The notes beneath the pieces are model-generated. The model was not told the origin of the DNA. It did not search any database and worked only from the letters and a program-made list of their open reading frames with translations. From assembly GCF_042140125.1 (NCBI RefSeq), contig NZ_CP159473.1: a stretch of 64,000 bases of DNA, one strand, 5' to 3'. The first letter of the stretch is position 1. Every line of letters starts with the position of its first letter. Below are positions 1 through 8,138 of the stretch, piece after piece. The translations under genes and the position numbers were made by a program. This DNA comes from Rhodophyticola sp017644125. GTDB taxonomy: Bacteria > Pseudomonadota > Alphaproteobacteria > Rhodobacterales > Rhodobacteraceae.

Positions 1-90
1 GCCCAGGATCATCGAACAGAACGGCCCCGAAAGGATCCGGGTCAAGTCGATAACGCGCACACCCGCGAGCGGAAGCATGTCGTCGGTCAT
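1..90 (-). CDS. Family III (CaiB/BaiF) CoA-transferase, N-terminal fragment
   Basis: Only the first 30 codons lie in the window; the gene runs off the left edge. The peptide has the usual start of family III CoA-transferases: L-A-G-V-R-V-I-D-L-T-R then L-S-G-P-F, the segment that begins the Rossmann-like core. Its ATG overlaps the stop of the upstream HMG-CoA lyase by 4 bases (ATGA), so the two are probably translationally coupled. By family it would move CoA between a donor such as succinyl-CoA and a carboxylic acid. Next to an HMG-CoA lyase it probably activates that enzyme's substrate acid, which is inference. The catalytic Asp is outside the window. Confidence 0.75.
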   Translation of the reverse strand, partial: MTDDMLPLAGVRVIDLTRILSGPFCSMILG

Positions 91-1046
91 CCTGCGGCCG
101 TCGCGGTCAGCTCCGGGTCGAACCGGCGCAGGCGCGGGCCCGCCTTGAGCACCTGCCCCGGCAGATCGCGACCCACGGTGTCCTGCGTCATCCGCGCGAC
201 CTCGATAAGCGCGCCGAGGTCAAGCCCGGTCCGATAGCTGCTTTCCTCAAGCAGATAGGCCAGATCTTCGGTGCAGATATTGCCCGTCGCCCCCGCCGCG
301 AACGGACAGCCGCCCAGACCGCCGACCGAGGCATCGAAATAGCTTACGCCCTCCGCCAGCCCGGTCATGACGCAGGCAAGGCCGACGCCGCGCGTGTTGT
401 GGAAATGCAGGCAGATCTCCACCTCCGGGGCGTCGGCGCGGATCGCCTGAACGGCCGCCTTCACGGTTGCGGGCGTCGCCATGCCGGTCGTATCCCCAAG
501 GCTTACGCGTTTCGCGCCAAGCTCCCGGTAGCGTCGTGCGATGCGCCCGACCTGCTCCGGCGGGACGATGCCTTCGAACGGGCAGCCGAATGCCGTGGCC
601 ATGCCCCCCTCCACGGTGATGCCCTTGCGATGCATCAGGTCCGCAACCGCCTCGAAATCCGTCAACGACTGGGCGATGGAGCGGTTCACGTTCTTGCGGT
701 TATGCGTCTCCGACGCGGAGACCACGGTGTGAACCGCATCCACCCCGGTCTCCGCCGCGCGTTCGGCGCCCCTGAGGTTCGGGATCAGCGCGGACACTGT
801 CGCGTCATCCGGCCGGGCGATCCCCGCGATCACCTCCGCCGCATCGGCCAGTTGCGGCACGGCGCGCGGGCTTACGAAGGAGGTCACCTGGATATGGCGC
901 AAACCGGCGGCGAACATCGCATTCACGATCTCGATCTTGCGGCGGGTCGGGATGAATGTCTTCTCGTTCTGAAACCCGTCCCGCGGCCCCACTTCGCAGA
1001 CCGTGACGGCGCTGCCTTCGGGCAGGACTCTTGCTGTGTCCGACAT
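87..1046 (-). CDS. mvaB: Hydroxymethylglutaryl-CoA lyase
   Basis: 319 aa, the normal length. By family it splits (S)-3-hydroxy-3-methylglutaryl-CoA (or a close analogue) into acetoacetate and acetyl-CoA in a metal-dependent TIM barrel. Visible family residues: G-P-R-D-G-F-Q at 20-26 (substrate Arg and catalytic Asp), H-F-H-N at 214-217 (metal histidines) and the G-G-L-G-G-C loop ending at Cys247. The ATG at 1046 is chosen over the longer ORF because GGAGGAG precedes it at good spacing and the 44 extra upstream residues look non-native. It is first in a minus-strand unit with the CoA-transferase and divergent from tctCBA. Related HMGL-like lyases use citramalyl-CoA or other acyl-CoAs, so the exact substrate is open. 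Confidence 0.88.
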   Translation of the reverse strand: MSDTARVLPEGSAVTVCEVGPRDGFQNEKTFIPTRRKIEIVNAMFAAGLRHIQVTSFVSPRAVPQLADAAEVIAGIARPDDATVSALIPNLRGAERAAETGVDAVHTVVSASETHNRKNVNRSIAQSLTDFEAVADLMHRKGITVEGGMATAFGCPFEGIVPPEQVGRIARRYRELGAKRVSLGDTTGMATPATVKAAVQAIRADAPEVEICLHFHNTRGVGLACVMTGLAEGVSYFDASVGGLGGCPFAAGATGNICTEDLAYLLEESSYRTGLDLGALIEVARMTQDTVGRDLPGQVLKAGPRLRRFDPELTATAAG

Positions 1047-1230
1047 CTCTGATCTCCTCCCATCCGGCGGCGTTGCGGTCCGTTTCTCGGCATGTAGCGC
1101 CACACGCGCCGTGCAAGATGCCAGCAAGACCCGAGCCGCAGCAAGAGCCGCGCGGTTGCAAAATGACGATCTTTCCATGAGGGCGCGCTGACAAGCTTGA
1201 CGATGACCGGCACGCGCCCAAGGTCCCGCC

Positions 1231-1269
1231 CATATGTGTCAGATCCCGGCAACCATATGAAAACATATG
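1231..1269. promoter_or_regulatory. Triple CATATG palindrome, candidate operator
   Basis: Three CATATG hexamers lie at 1231-1236, 1254-1259 and 1264-1269; the last two form CATATG-AAAA-CATATG. They sit in the 404-bp divergent interval (1047-1450) between the lyase and tctC. No gene is visible in that interval. The nearby LysR regulator (4403-5287) is the obvious candidate binder, which is inference. Confidence 0.35.
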
Positions 1270-1450
1270 CTTAAATCCCACAGCAATCAAACCCGCCGCC
1301 CCCAATGGCCACCCTGCCCGTGCCTCCGGCCATGGCCCAGCCATCGGATTTTTCGACGCCCGCAATCTCCATACGGCAAGACAGGCTTGAAATCCGCGAA
1401 AAGGTCACCTCTTCTGCACCGGGGTTTCTTTACGGGAGGAGTTCAGACCC

Positions 1451-2434
1451 ATGGGAGTAAAAACCATCCTATCGGCCAAACTGGCCATTGCCACCGCCGC
1501 AACGGTATTTTCGTTGTCGGCCGCGCCGCAGATGGCGCAGGCAAATGAATGCATCGCGCCATCCAATCCGGGGGGCGGATGGGATTTCACCTGCCGGACC
1601 ATCGGCCGCATCCTGTCGGAGCTGGATCTGGTGGACGGCAATGTGCAGATCACCAACATGCCCGGCGGCGTCGGTGCCGTGACATATGCGATGGTCGCAT
1701 CCGAACGCTCGGACGATCCGGGCCTGATCGTCGCCACATCGACCGTCGGCGTGACGCAGATCGCGCAGGGCCGCTACCCCTCGGGCATCGACACGATGCG
1801 CTATCTGGGGATGCTCGGGGCGGATGTCGGCGTTATCGCCGTCGCGGCGGACAGCGAGTACGAAACTCTGGCGGATTTGAACGCGGCGATGGTCGCCGAT
1901 CCGTCAAGCGTGGTCACGGCAGGTTCCTCCGGCGCGGGGGGCTGGGATCATATCCGCCTGCTGATGGTGGCACGCGAGACCGGTCTGGAGGATCTCACGG
2001 CGCTGCGTTGGGTTCAGTTCGACGGAGGCACCGATGCGGTGACGCAGATGATGGGCGGGCAGCTCGACGTTGTCTCGACCGATCTGGGCGAGATCGCGGG
2101 CTTCGTGGAATCCGGCGATATCCGCGTTCTGGCCGCGCTCTCCACCGAGCCGGTCCCGGCCTTTCCGGACATACCCACCGCCATCAGCCAGGGCATCGAC
2201 GTGACCGGCTACAACTGGCGCGGGCTCTATACCGGCGGCGACGTCTCCGACGAGGCTTACAACGCATGGGTGGAGCGGCTTGAAACGCTCTACAACTCCG
2301 ACGAATGGCAGACAGCCGCGGTCGAGTTCGGTCTGGTGCCGATCTGGATCGGCGGCGCCGACTTCGAGGCCTATGTGCGGGAGCAGGAACAGATCATGGC
2401 CGACATCTCCCGCGATATCGGCGTGATTGAATGA
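1451..2434 (+). CDS. tctC: Tripartite tricarboxylate transporter substrate-binding protein
   Basis: 327 aa. A Sec signal peptide (basic start, hydrophobic 9-24, A-Q-A cleavage near residue 31) exports it to the periplasm. The mature protein resembles the TctC/Bug family, with early P-S-N-P-G-G-G-W-D and a P-G-G-V-G loop that in this family contact the carboxylate ligand. A GGGAGGAG ribosome-binding site precedes the ATG. It overlaps tctB by 4 bases (ATGA) and heads tctCBA. By family it delivers a di- or tricarboxylate to the TctAB membrane pair, driven by an ion gradient. The adjacent CoA-transferase and HMG-CoA lyase suggest a C5-C6 branched dicarboxylate, but this cannot be read from the sequence. 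Confidence 0.88.
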   Translation: MGVKTILSAKLAIATAATVFSLSAAPQMAQANECIAPSNPGGGWDFTCRTIGRILSELDLVDGNVQITNMPGGVGAVTYAMVASERSDDPGLIVATSTVGVTQIAQGRYPSGIDTMRYLGMLGADVGVIAVAADSEYETLADLNAAMVADPSSVVTAGSSGAGGWDHIRLLMVARETGLEDLTALRWVQFDGGTDAVTQMMGGQLDVVSTDLGEIAGFVESGDIRVLAALSTEPVPAFPDIPTAISQGIDVTGYNWRGLYTGGDVSDEAYNAWVERLETLYNSDEWQTAAVEFGLVPIWIGGADFEAYVREQEQIMADISRDIGVIE

Positions 2435-2865
2435 GCATCAGGCTTGCGGGCGCCGCGATCTTTCTAGTCGCGGCGCTTTATGCCTGGACCGCGCAGGACT
2501 ACACGGCCTCGTTCGGCGACGTTCTGGGGCCGTCGGTCTTTCCGGTCATGGTGGGCATCCCGGCGATGGCGCTTGCGCTGTCGCTGGTGGTGTTTCCGGG
2601 CGGCACGGTCAGCTGGCCGTCGGGTGACCGGCTGTTGCGGCAGGCCATGGCGCTGGCTGCGCTCGTCGTCTACGCGCTGCTCCTGGAAGGTCTCGGGTTT
2701 CCGATTGCGACCGCGGCGCTCATAGCGGTGGTGGCGATCGTTCTGGATGGCCCGCCCGGCAAATCGCTCCTGATCGGCGTGGCCGGCTCGTTGTCCTTGT
2801 GGGTTCTGTTCGATCAGCTTCTCGGCCTGCCCATCGATTTTCTCGGCAGTTTCTTCACCGGTTGA
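2431..2865 (+). CDS. tctB: Tripartite tricarboxylate transporter small membrane subunit
   Basis: 144 aa with about four hydrophobic segments (near 3-20, 34-52, 71-105 and 112-135), as in TctB. The early P-S-V-F-P stretch and the overall pattern fit the family. In TTT systems TctB is the poorly conserved 4-TM subunit that pairs with TctA. The gene overlaps tctC by 4 bases and ends 6 bases before tctA, so the three are almost certainly one transcript. Confidence 0.82.
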   Translation: MSIRLAGAAIFLVAALYAWTAQDYTASFGDVLGPSVFPVMVGIPAMALALSLVVFPGGTVSWPSGDRLLRQAMALAALVVYALLLEGLGFPIATAALIAVVAIVLDGPPGKSLLIGVAGSLSLWVLFDQLLGLPIDFLGSFFTG

Positions 2866-2871
2866 GCATAT

Positions 2872-4377
2872 ATGGAAATTCTCTCGTCCCTCGCGCTTGG
2901 GTTCTCCGTGGCGCTGCAACCGCTGCACCTTGCGCTGCTGCTTTTCGGATGTTTCGCGGGCACCCTGATCGGCGCGATGCCGGGCCTTGGGCCGGTGAAC
3001 GGGGTGGCGATCCTGATCCCGCTCACCTTCGCCTTCGGCTTTGACGCGACGGCCTCGCTCATCCTACTCAGCGCGGTCTACTTCGGCTGCATGTATGGCG
3101 GGCGGATCAGTTCCATCCTGCTCAACATCCCCGGCGATGAACCCGCCGTGATGACCACGCTCGATGGTTATCCGATGGCGCAGCAGGGGCAGGCGGCGAA
3201 CGCGCTTGCGATCTCGGGCGTGGCATCCTTCGTCGGGGCCACGGTTGCGATCGTGGGGCTGACGCTTTTCGCGCCGCTCCTCGCCCGGGCGGCGATCTAT
3301 TTCGGGCCCGCAGACTATTTCGCGCTCTATGTCATGGCCTTTGCCACAATCGGCGGGCTGGCGGGCGTCGATCCGCGCAAGACGCTGCTGTCCGCGCTGA
3401 TCGGCCTGATGATCGCAACCATCGGGCTGGACCCCGCCACCGGCATCCCGCGCTACACCGGCGGCTCCTTCAACCTCTATGACGGCATCGACCCCATCGT
3501 GGCGCTTGTGGGTCTTTTCGCCATCTCCGAACTGATGTTCCTTCTGGAGCGCGCGATCAAGGATCGCGATGCCGCGATCCGCCTGACCACCTGGATCCCG
3601 GAGGCGAGGGTCATCCTGGGCACGGCCTGGGCGACCGTGCGCGGCGCGGTGGTGGGGTTTGTCGCCGGCGTTCTGCCGGGCGCGGGCGCATCGCTTGGGG
3701 CGGTGATGAGCTATTCCATCGAAAAGCAGGTCAGCAACAAGAACAACACCTTCGGCAAGGGCGACCCCAGAGGCGTCGCGGCACCCGAGGCGGGCAACAA
3801 CTCCGCCTCCGCCGGGGCGCTGATCCCGATGCTGTCGCTCGGCGTTCCGGGCTCCGGCACGACGGCCGTGATGCTGGCGATGCTGATCTCGCTCAATGTC
3901 CAGCCCGGGCCGCTTCTGTTCGAGCGCCAGCCCGATCTTGTCTGGGGCCTCGTGGCGTCGCTCTACATGGCCAATGTCATGCTGCTGATCCTGAACCTGC
4001 CCCTTATCGGCCTGTTCACGCGATTGATGGCGATCCCGACTTGGTCGCTGATGCCGCTGGTGGTCGCGATCAGCTTCATCGGCGTCTACTCGATCAGCAA
4101 TTCCACCTTCGACCTCTACGTCATGATTGCGTTCGGCGTGCTGGGCTACGTGCTGCGCAAGCTCGACATCACCCTCGTGCCACTGGTGCTGGGTCTGCTG
4201 CTCGGCGCGGATATGGAAAACAACCTGCGCCGCGCCCTGTCGATCTCGGGCGGCGATTACGGCGTGCTTGTCGCAAGCTGGATTTCGGTGGCTCTCTATC
4301 TGGCGACGGCCGCCTTTCTGGCTCTGTCAATCTGGCTGGGCCTGCGGGACCGCAAGCGCGCCCCGGCGGCGGAGTGA
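2872..4377 (+). CDS. tctA: Tripartite tricarboxylate transporter large permease
   Basis: 501 aa, standard for TctA, with about a dozen hydrophobic segments. Family marks include G-A-M-P-G-L-G-P-V-N near residues 36-45, the Y-G-G-R-I-S-S-I-L-L-N-I-P-G segment near 79, and G-V-P-G-S-G-T-T-A-V near 324. It is the translocating inner-membrane subunit, using an ion gradient to move the substrate handed over by TctC. It is third in tctCBA and is followed 25 bases later by a LysR gene in the same orientation. Confidence 0.92.
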   Translation: MEILSSLALGFSVALQPLHLALLLFGCFAGTLIGAMPGLGPVNGVAILIPLTFAFGFDATASLILLSAVYFGCMYGGRISSILLNIPGDEPAVMTTLDGYPMAQQGQAANALAISGVASFVGATVAIVGLTLFAPLLARAAIYFGPADYFALYVMAFATIGGLAGVDPRKTLLSALIGLMIATIGLDPATGIPRYTGGSFNLYDGIDPIVALVGLFAISELMFLLERAIKDRDAAIRLTTWIPEARVILGTAWATVRGAVVGFVAGVLPGAGASLGAVMSYSIEKQVSNKNNTFGKGDPRGVAAPEAGNNSASAGALIPMLSLGVPGSGTTAVMLAMLISLNVQPGPLLFERQPDLVWGLVASLYMANVMLLILNLPLIGLFTRLMAIPTWSLMPLVVAISFIGVYSISNSTFDLYVMIAFGVLGYVLRKLDITLVPLVLGLLLGADMENNLRRALSISGGDYGVLVASWISVALYLATAAFLALSIWLGLRDRKRAPAAE

Positions 4378-4402
4378 AACGGTCCGGAAGGCGGGGGGCC
4401 TC

Positions 4403-5287
4403 ATGCGCCACGACTTCACCAGTCTGATCCTGTTCAGGGCCGTCGCCCGCGCCGGCTCCATCGCCGGGGCGGCGGCGAAGCACAACATGGCTGCCTCCGC
4501 CGTTTCCAAACGGATATCGGACCTTGAGACCCGGCTGGGCGCGCCCCTTCTCTACAGGGAGCGGCGCGGTGTCGACGTCACCGCGGCAGGGCGCGAGTTG
4601 CTGACCCATATCGACAGTCTGGTTGGCGTGGTCGAGCATATGGATGCCGAAATGAGCCGCTATGCCGATGGCAAGCTTGGCACCATCCGGGTCGCGGCCA
4701 ATACCTCCTCCATCACCCAGTTTCTGCCCGAAGACCTTGCCGAGTTCGTCAAGCATCACCCGGAATTGCGGATCGAGCTTGCGGAACGGACCAGCCGGGA
4801 AATCCTCAAGGCGGTGCACGAAGGGCAATGCGATATCGGTATCTTTTCCGGCCTGACCGGCACCAAGGGGCTGAGAACCCTGCCCTACAGGCGCGACACG
4901 CTGGTTGTGGCAATGCCCCCCGAGCACCGGCTTGCTCGGCAGGCGGCGGTCCCGTTCGAGGCGCTTCTGGATGAGGATTTCGTCGGCCTGCAGGGGGGCA
5001 GCTCCATCCAGTCCCATGTGCGCAAAGTCGCGGCCGCCGCGGGCCGGGAGTTGAGAATCCGGGTCGAGGTTCAAAGCTTCGACGGGGTGCGCCGCATGGT
5101 GCAGGCCCGGCTCGGGATCGCGATCCTGCCCTATGGCGCGGTCGAGCCCTATGTCCATGATGCGGAGCTGACCATGGTCGCGCTGGATGAGCCTTGGGCG
5201 AAGCGCGACCTTTTCATAGCGGTGCGCAGGCTGGGCACCCTGCCCCGCCACGCAAGGCTCCTGCTTGACAGCCTGACAGGGTCCTAG
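4403..5287 (+). CDS. LysR-family transcriptional regulator
   Basis: 294 aa. The N-terminal winged helix (residues 1-60: F-R-A-V-A-R-A-G-S then S-A-V-S-K-R-I-S-D-L-E) is a classic LysR DNA-binding domain. The rest is a two-lobed periplasmic-binding-like effector domain starting near 90. The ATG at 4403 is chosen because the N-terminal motif begins there; a longer ORF upstream merely reads through the end of tctA. Its place as last gene of the tct cluster suggests it senses the transported acid or a CoA derivative. The CATATG repeats at 1231-1269 are a plausible target. Confidence 0.88.
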   Translation: MRHDFTSLILFRAVARAGSIAGAAAKHNMAASAVSKRISDLETRLGAPLLYRERRGVDVTAAGRELLTHIDSLVGVVEHMDAEMSRYADGKLGTIRVAANTSSITQFLPEDLAEFVKHHPELRIELAERTSREILKAVHEGQCDIGIFSGLTGTKGLRTLPYRRDTLVVAMPPEHRLARQAAVPFEALLDEDFVGLQGGSSIQSHVRKVAAAAGRELRIRVEVQSFDGVRRMVQARLGIAILPYGAVEPYVHDAELTMVALDEPWAKRDLFIAVRRLGTLPRHARLLLDSLTGS

Positions 5288-5297
5288 GCCGGGCCGG

Positions 5298-5432
5298 TCA
5301 GTCCGCCGGGGGCGCGACCGGCTTGCCGCCAGAGGGGCGGGCCGGTGCGGGATCGGGTTGCGCTTTGGGATCTTTCGATTGCGACGCCTTTTTCTCGGCC
5401 GCCTCAATCCTCGCCAAGTCGTTGAACGACAT
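5298..5432 (-). CDS. Small 44-aa protein of unknown function
   Basis: 44 codons, ATG to TGA, starting M-S-F-N-D-L-A-R-I-E-A-A-E-K-K. The first third looks like a short amphipathic helix rich in Glu/Lys; the remainder is Pro/Ala/Lys-rich and probably disordered. AAGGAAAG lies at ribosome-binding distance before the ATG. The gene points toward the convergent LysR gene, ending 10 bases from its stop. I do not recognise a family. Support is the ribosome-binding site, the protein-like composition and its fit between two real genes. Confidence 0.5.
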   Translation of the reverse strand: MSFNDLARIEAAEKKASQSKDPKAQPDPAPARPSGGKPVAPPAD

Positions 5433-5611
5433 TCTGGCTTTCCTTTTCAGGCCGCCGGGATATCCGGCAGCCAGCCACCAGTACTGAACGGCCTGGCGAA
5501 TAGCAAAGGAAACCTTGGCCCATCGAAGCTACCCCCCTTGCAAACCCGGCCGCCAATCGCCAAGTAGAGGATGCTACTGACCTCATTTTCGACCCTCTGT
5601 TTTCCTTCACC

Positions 5612-5644
5612 GGCTCACAGCGCTCGACACAGTCGTGAGAAGCC
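5612..5644 (+). promoter_or_regulatory. Imperfect stem-loop in the cold-shock gene leader
   Basis: GGCTCAC (5612-5618) can pair with GTGAG plus GCC (5635-5644, two-base bulge). A smaller AGTAG/CTACT hairpin lies at 5563-5578. Both fall in the 257-bp leader before cspA, which holds no other gene. Long structured leaders are known for csp mRNAs; a thermosensing role here is inference. Confidence 0.3.
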
Positions 5645-5689
5645 GGGCTGCCGCATTCTGTGGGCGGCGATCATACAAGGAAACTTCAC

Positions 5690-5896
5690 ATGGCCAATGG
5701 CACAGTGAAATGGTTCAATTCTTCCAAAGGCTTCGGCTTCATCGCCCCCGAAACAGGCGGCAAGGACGTGTTCTTGCACATCTCCGCGCTGGAGCGGGCG
5801 GGCATGACCAGCCTCGATGACGATCAGAAGGTAACCTATGATGTCGAAGCCGGCCGTGACGGGCGGGAAAGCGCGATCAATCTTGCGCTTGCCTGA
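5690..5896 (+). CDS. cspA: Cold-shock domain protein (CspA family)
   Basis: 68 aa, a single cold-shock domain. RNP1 (K-G-F-G-F-I, 13-18) and RNP2 (V-F-L-H-I, 27-31) are both visible, so it should bind single-stranded RNA/DNA as an RNA chaperone. The ATG at 5690 gives the canonical M-A-N-G-T-V-K-W-F-N start and has AAGGAAA upstream. It is closed by a strong intrinsic terminator at 5908-5931 and followed at once by a fatty-acid desaturase. Whether it is cold-, stress- or growth-phase-induced cannot be told from sequence. Confidence 0.95.
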   Translation: MANGTVKWFNSSKGFGFIAPETGGKDVFLHISALERAGMTSLDDDQKVTYDVEAGRDGRESAINLALA

Positions 5897-5907
5897 ATTG
5901 ACTGCGC

Positions 5908-5931
5908 GGGCGCTCCAACGGAGCGCCCTTT
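5908..5931 (+). terminator. Intrinsic terminator after cspA
   Basis: Perfect 9-bp stem GGGCGCTCC / GGAGCGCCC with a 3-base loop, then TTT. It ends 4 bases before the desaturase ATG, so desaturase transcription must come from read-through or a promoter inside cspA. Confidence 0.8.
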
Positions 5932-5935
5932 CGCA

Positions 5936-6964
5936 ATGACCGAAACCGATGGAATGACCCATCCAGCGCCCAGCCCTTCGGACTGGACCCGTGTTCTTGC
6001 CCGGTATCGCACACCCGACACCGCGCGCAGCCTCTTCGAGCTGATCGTGACACTGACACCGTTCCTGGCCCTCTGGGCCTGCGCCTGGTGGATGCTGTCG
6101 GTCAGCACCACGCTTGCCGTCTTTCTGGCGCTTGGAAACGCGGCCTTCCTCATCCGCTTGTTCATGATCCAGCACGATTGCGGCCATGGCTCCCTGTTCC
6201 GAAACCGGCAGCTCTGCGACTGGACGGGCCGTGCGATCGGCGTATTGACACTGACGCCATATGATGTCTGGCGCAAGACCCATGCCATCCACCACGCCAC
6301 CAACGGCAATCTGGACCGCCGCGGTGTCGGCGATTTGCCGACGCTGACCGTGCAGGAGTATCGGGAAAAGGGATGGATCGGCAAAGCCCTCTATCGCCTT
6401 GTCCGTAATCCGGTTTTCCTGTTCGGGGTCGTTCCCTTCTACACGTTTTTCCTGCAGAACCGGCTTCCGGTCGGCCTGATGCGATCGGGCTGGCGGTACT
6501 GGCTGAGCGCCTTGGCCACGAATGCCGCCATCGGTGCCGCCCTTGCGGCGATCATCTGGCTTGGCGGCTGGAATGTCGTCCTGTTTGTCTTCTTTCCGAC
6601 CATGCTTCTCGCCGCGATCGCCGGGATGTGGTTCTTCTTCGTGCAGCATCAGTTCGAGGAAACAAGCTGGCAGCGCGAAGGCGACTGGGATGTGCAGAAT
6701 GCAGCCCTTGAGGGCAGTTCGCATTACGCGCTGCCCGGGATCCTGCGCTGGATCACCGGGAATATCGGCGTTCACCATGTGCATCACCTGGCCAGCCGCA
6801 TTCCCTTCTACCGACTTGACGAAGTGATCAGGGATCACGATCTGCTGGCACAATCCAAGCGTATCACGCTGTGGGAAAGCTTCCGCTGTGCACGTCTTCA
6901 CCTTTGGGACGAAGATCGCCGCAAACTCGTTTCGTTCGCCGAAGCGCGCAGCGCAGCAGTCTGA
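5936..6964 (+). CDS. Membrane fatty-acid desaturase
   Basis: 342 aa. Three histidine boxes of acyl-lipid desaturases are present: H-D-C-G-H (near 82-86), H-A-I-H-H (near 118-122) and H-H-V-H-H (near 281-285), with hydrophobic segments around 37-75, 180-230 and between. They bind a di-iron centre that inserts a cis double bond into membrane acyl chains, using O2 and ferredoxin or a cytochrome. The first ATG (5936) has no clear ribosome-binding site; an in-frame ATG at 5954 is an alternative. Its place directly behind the csp terminator suggests cold-linked control of membrane fluidity. Position of the double bond is unknown; some carotenoid enzymes share these boxes. Confidence 0.85.
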   Translation: MTETDGMTHPAPSPSDWTRVLARYRTPDTARSLFELIVTLTPFLALWACAWWMLSVSTTLAVFLALGNAAFLIRLFMIQHDCGHGSLFRNRQLCDWTGRAIGVLTLTPYDVWRKTHAIHHATNGNLDRRGVGDLPTLTVQEYREKGWIGKALYRLVRNPVFLFGVVPFYTFFLQNRLPVGLMRSGWRYWLSALATNAAIGAALAAIIWLGGWNVVLFVFFPTMLLAAIAGMWFFFVQHQFEETSWQREGDWDVQNAALEGSSHYALPGILRWITGNIGVHHVHHLASRIPFYRLDEVIRDHDLLAQSKRITLWESFRCARLHLWDEDRRKLVSFAEARSAAV

Positions 6965-7012
6965 CCGCGGAGATCGTTCGGCGGCCCGTCGGCCCCGGCC
7001 TTCCGCAGCCGG

Positions 7013-8134
7013 TCAGGCCGCCGTTGCGATCCGTCCCGCAAGGGTCGGCGCGGCCGCCCCGGTCGTCGACGGGAAACTGCCCGGAAGGTTCCGCAGCCTG
7101 CGCATGGCGAGATAGGCGAAGCACTGCGCCTCGGTCGCGTCGCCTTCCCAGCCCACGGCCTCGGCGGTTTCCACCGTGACCTCGGCAAAGGTTTCCAGCA
7201 TCTTCAGAAGCGTCGGGTTGCGGCGTCCGCCACCGCAGACGATCAGCCGCACAGGCCGCACCGGCAAGAGGTCGAGGCCCCGCCCCACCGCCGCCGCCGT
7301 GAAGGCCGTCAGCGTCGCCGCCCCATCCGCATCGGAAAGCGGGGCCGCCCAGTCATGGCCGAAATCGAACCGGTCGAGCGACTTGGGATAGGACTTGGTA
7401 AGATAGGGATGCCCGAGCGCCTGCCGGAGACGCGCGGCGTCGACCCGGCCCGCCGCGGCAAGCTGGCCGTCGCGATCCATTTCGCCAAGCCCGCGGTTCC
7501 TGACGAAATCGTTGATCGGGGCGTTTGCAGGCCCGGTGTCGAACGCCACGAGCCCGCCCGCGCCATCGCGCGCCGTCACATTGGCCACCCCGCCGAGGTT
7601 CAGGATCGCCGTACCGGTCCCGCCGCCGAGACTGTCCAGCAGCGCGCCGTGATAGATCGCCGAAAGCGGCGCCCCCTGCCCGCCCGCCGCCATATCCGCA
7701 TTGCGGAAATCATGGACGACCCGCACCCCGAGCAGTTGCGCCATCAGGGCCCCGTCGCCAAGCTGCCGGGTCCGCCCCGGCCGCCCGCCCACGGGCGCGC
7801 GATGCAGGACGGTCTGGCCATGAAACCCGACCGCCGCGATGTCGGACATCGCCAGTCCCGCCTCTGCCACCAGCCGGGCGACGGCGGCGGATTGGGCGCG
7901 GGTAATCCGCTCCTCCGCCACGGCGAAGATGGCAGGCTCCGGGCCGTCGAAGTTCCAGTCGAGCGCCGCGCTCAGGCAGCGGGGCAGGATCGCGCGGGTG
8001 TCCTCGTCATAGGGGTAAAGCGCATGTGGGCCGAATTCTGCCACGCCCTCCCCATCGGTGCGCAGGAGCGCCACGTCGATGTTCCCGTCAAGGACCGTGC
8101 CGGTCATCAGGCCGACGCACCACTGCATATCCAT
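7013..8134 (-). CDS. anmK: Anhydro-N-acetylmuramic acid kinase
   Basis: 373 aa. AnmK hydrolyses the 1,6-anhydro bond of anhydro-MurNAc and phosphorylates it to MurNAc-6-phosphate in the cytoplasm. The ATP-binding start G-L-M-T-G-T (8-13) with L-D-G-N-I-D-V-A-L-L is the alphaproteobacterial variant; N-L-G-G-V-A-N-V-T, D-T-G-P-A-N-A and C-G-G-G-R-R-N-P follow in the expected order of the actin-like kinase fold. It is the last gene of the murQ-to-anmK run, starting 4 bases after the hydrolase stop. Its product is the substrate of MurQ, encoded at the other end of the same run. Confidence 0.93.
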   Translation of the reverse strand: MDMQWCVGLMTGTVLDGNIDVALLRTDGEGVAEFGPHALYPYDEDTRAILPRCLSAALDWNFDGPEPAIFAVAEERITRAQSAAVARLVAEAGLAMSDIAAVGFHGQTVLHRAPVGGRPGRTRQLGDGALMAQLLGVRVVHDFRNADMAAGGQGAPLSAIYHGALLDSLGGGTGTAILNLGGVANVTARDGAGGLVAFDTGPANAPINDFVRNRGLGEMDRDGQLAAAGRVDAARLRQALGHPYLTKSYPKSLDRFDFGHDWAAPLSDADGAATLTAFTAAAVGRGLDLLPVRPVRLIVCGGGRRNPTLLKMLETFAEVTVETAEAVGWEGDATEAQCFAYLAMRRLRNLPGSFPSTTGAAAPTLAGRIATAA

Positions 8135-8138
8135 TCCA

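Noticed and set aside
5615..6901. 428-codon minus-strand open frame over csp and desaturase
   Set aside because: The plus-strand genes carry RNP motifs and three histidine boxes; this frame has none.
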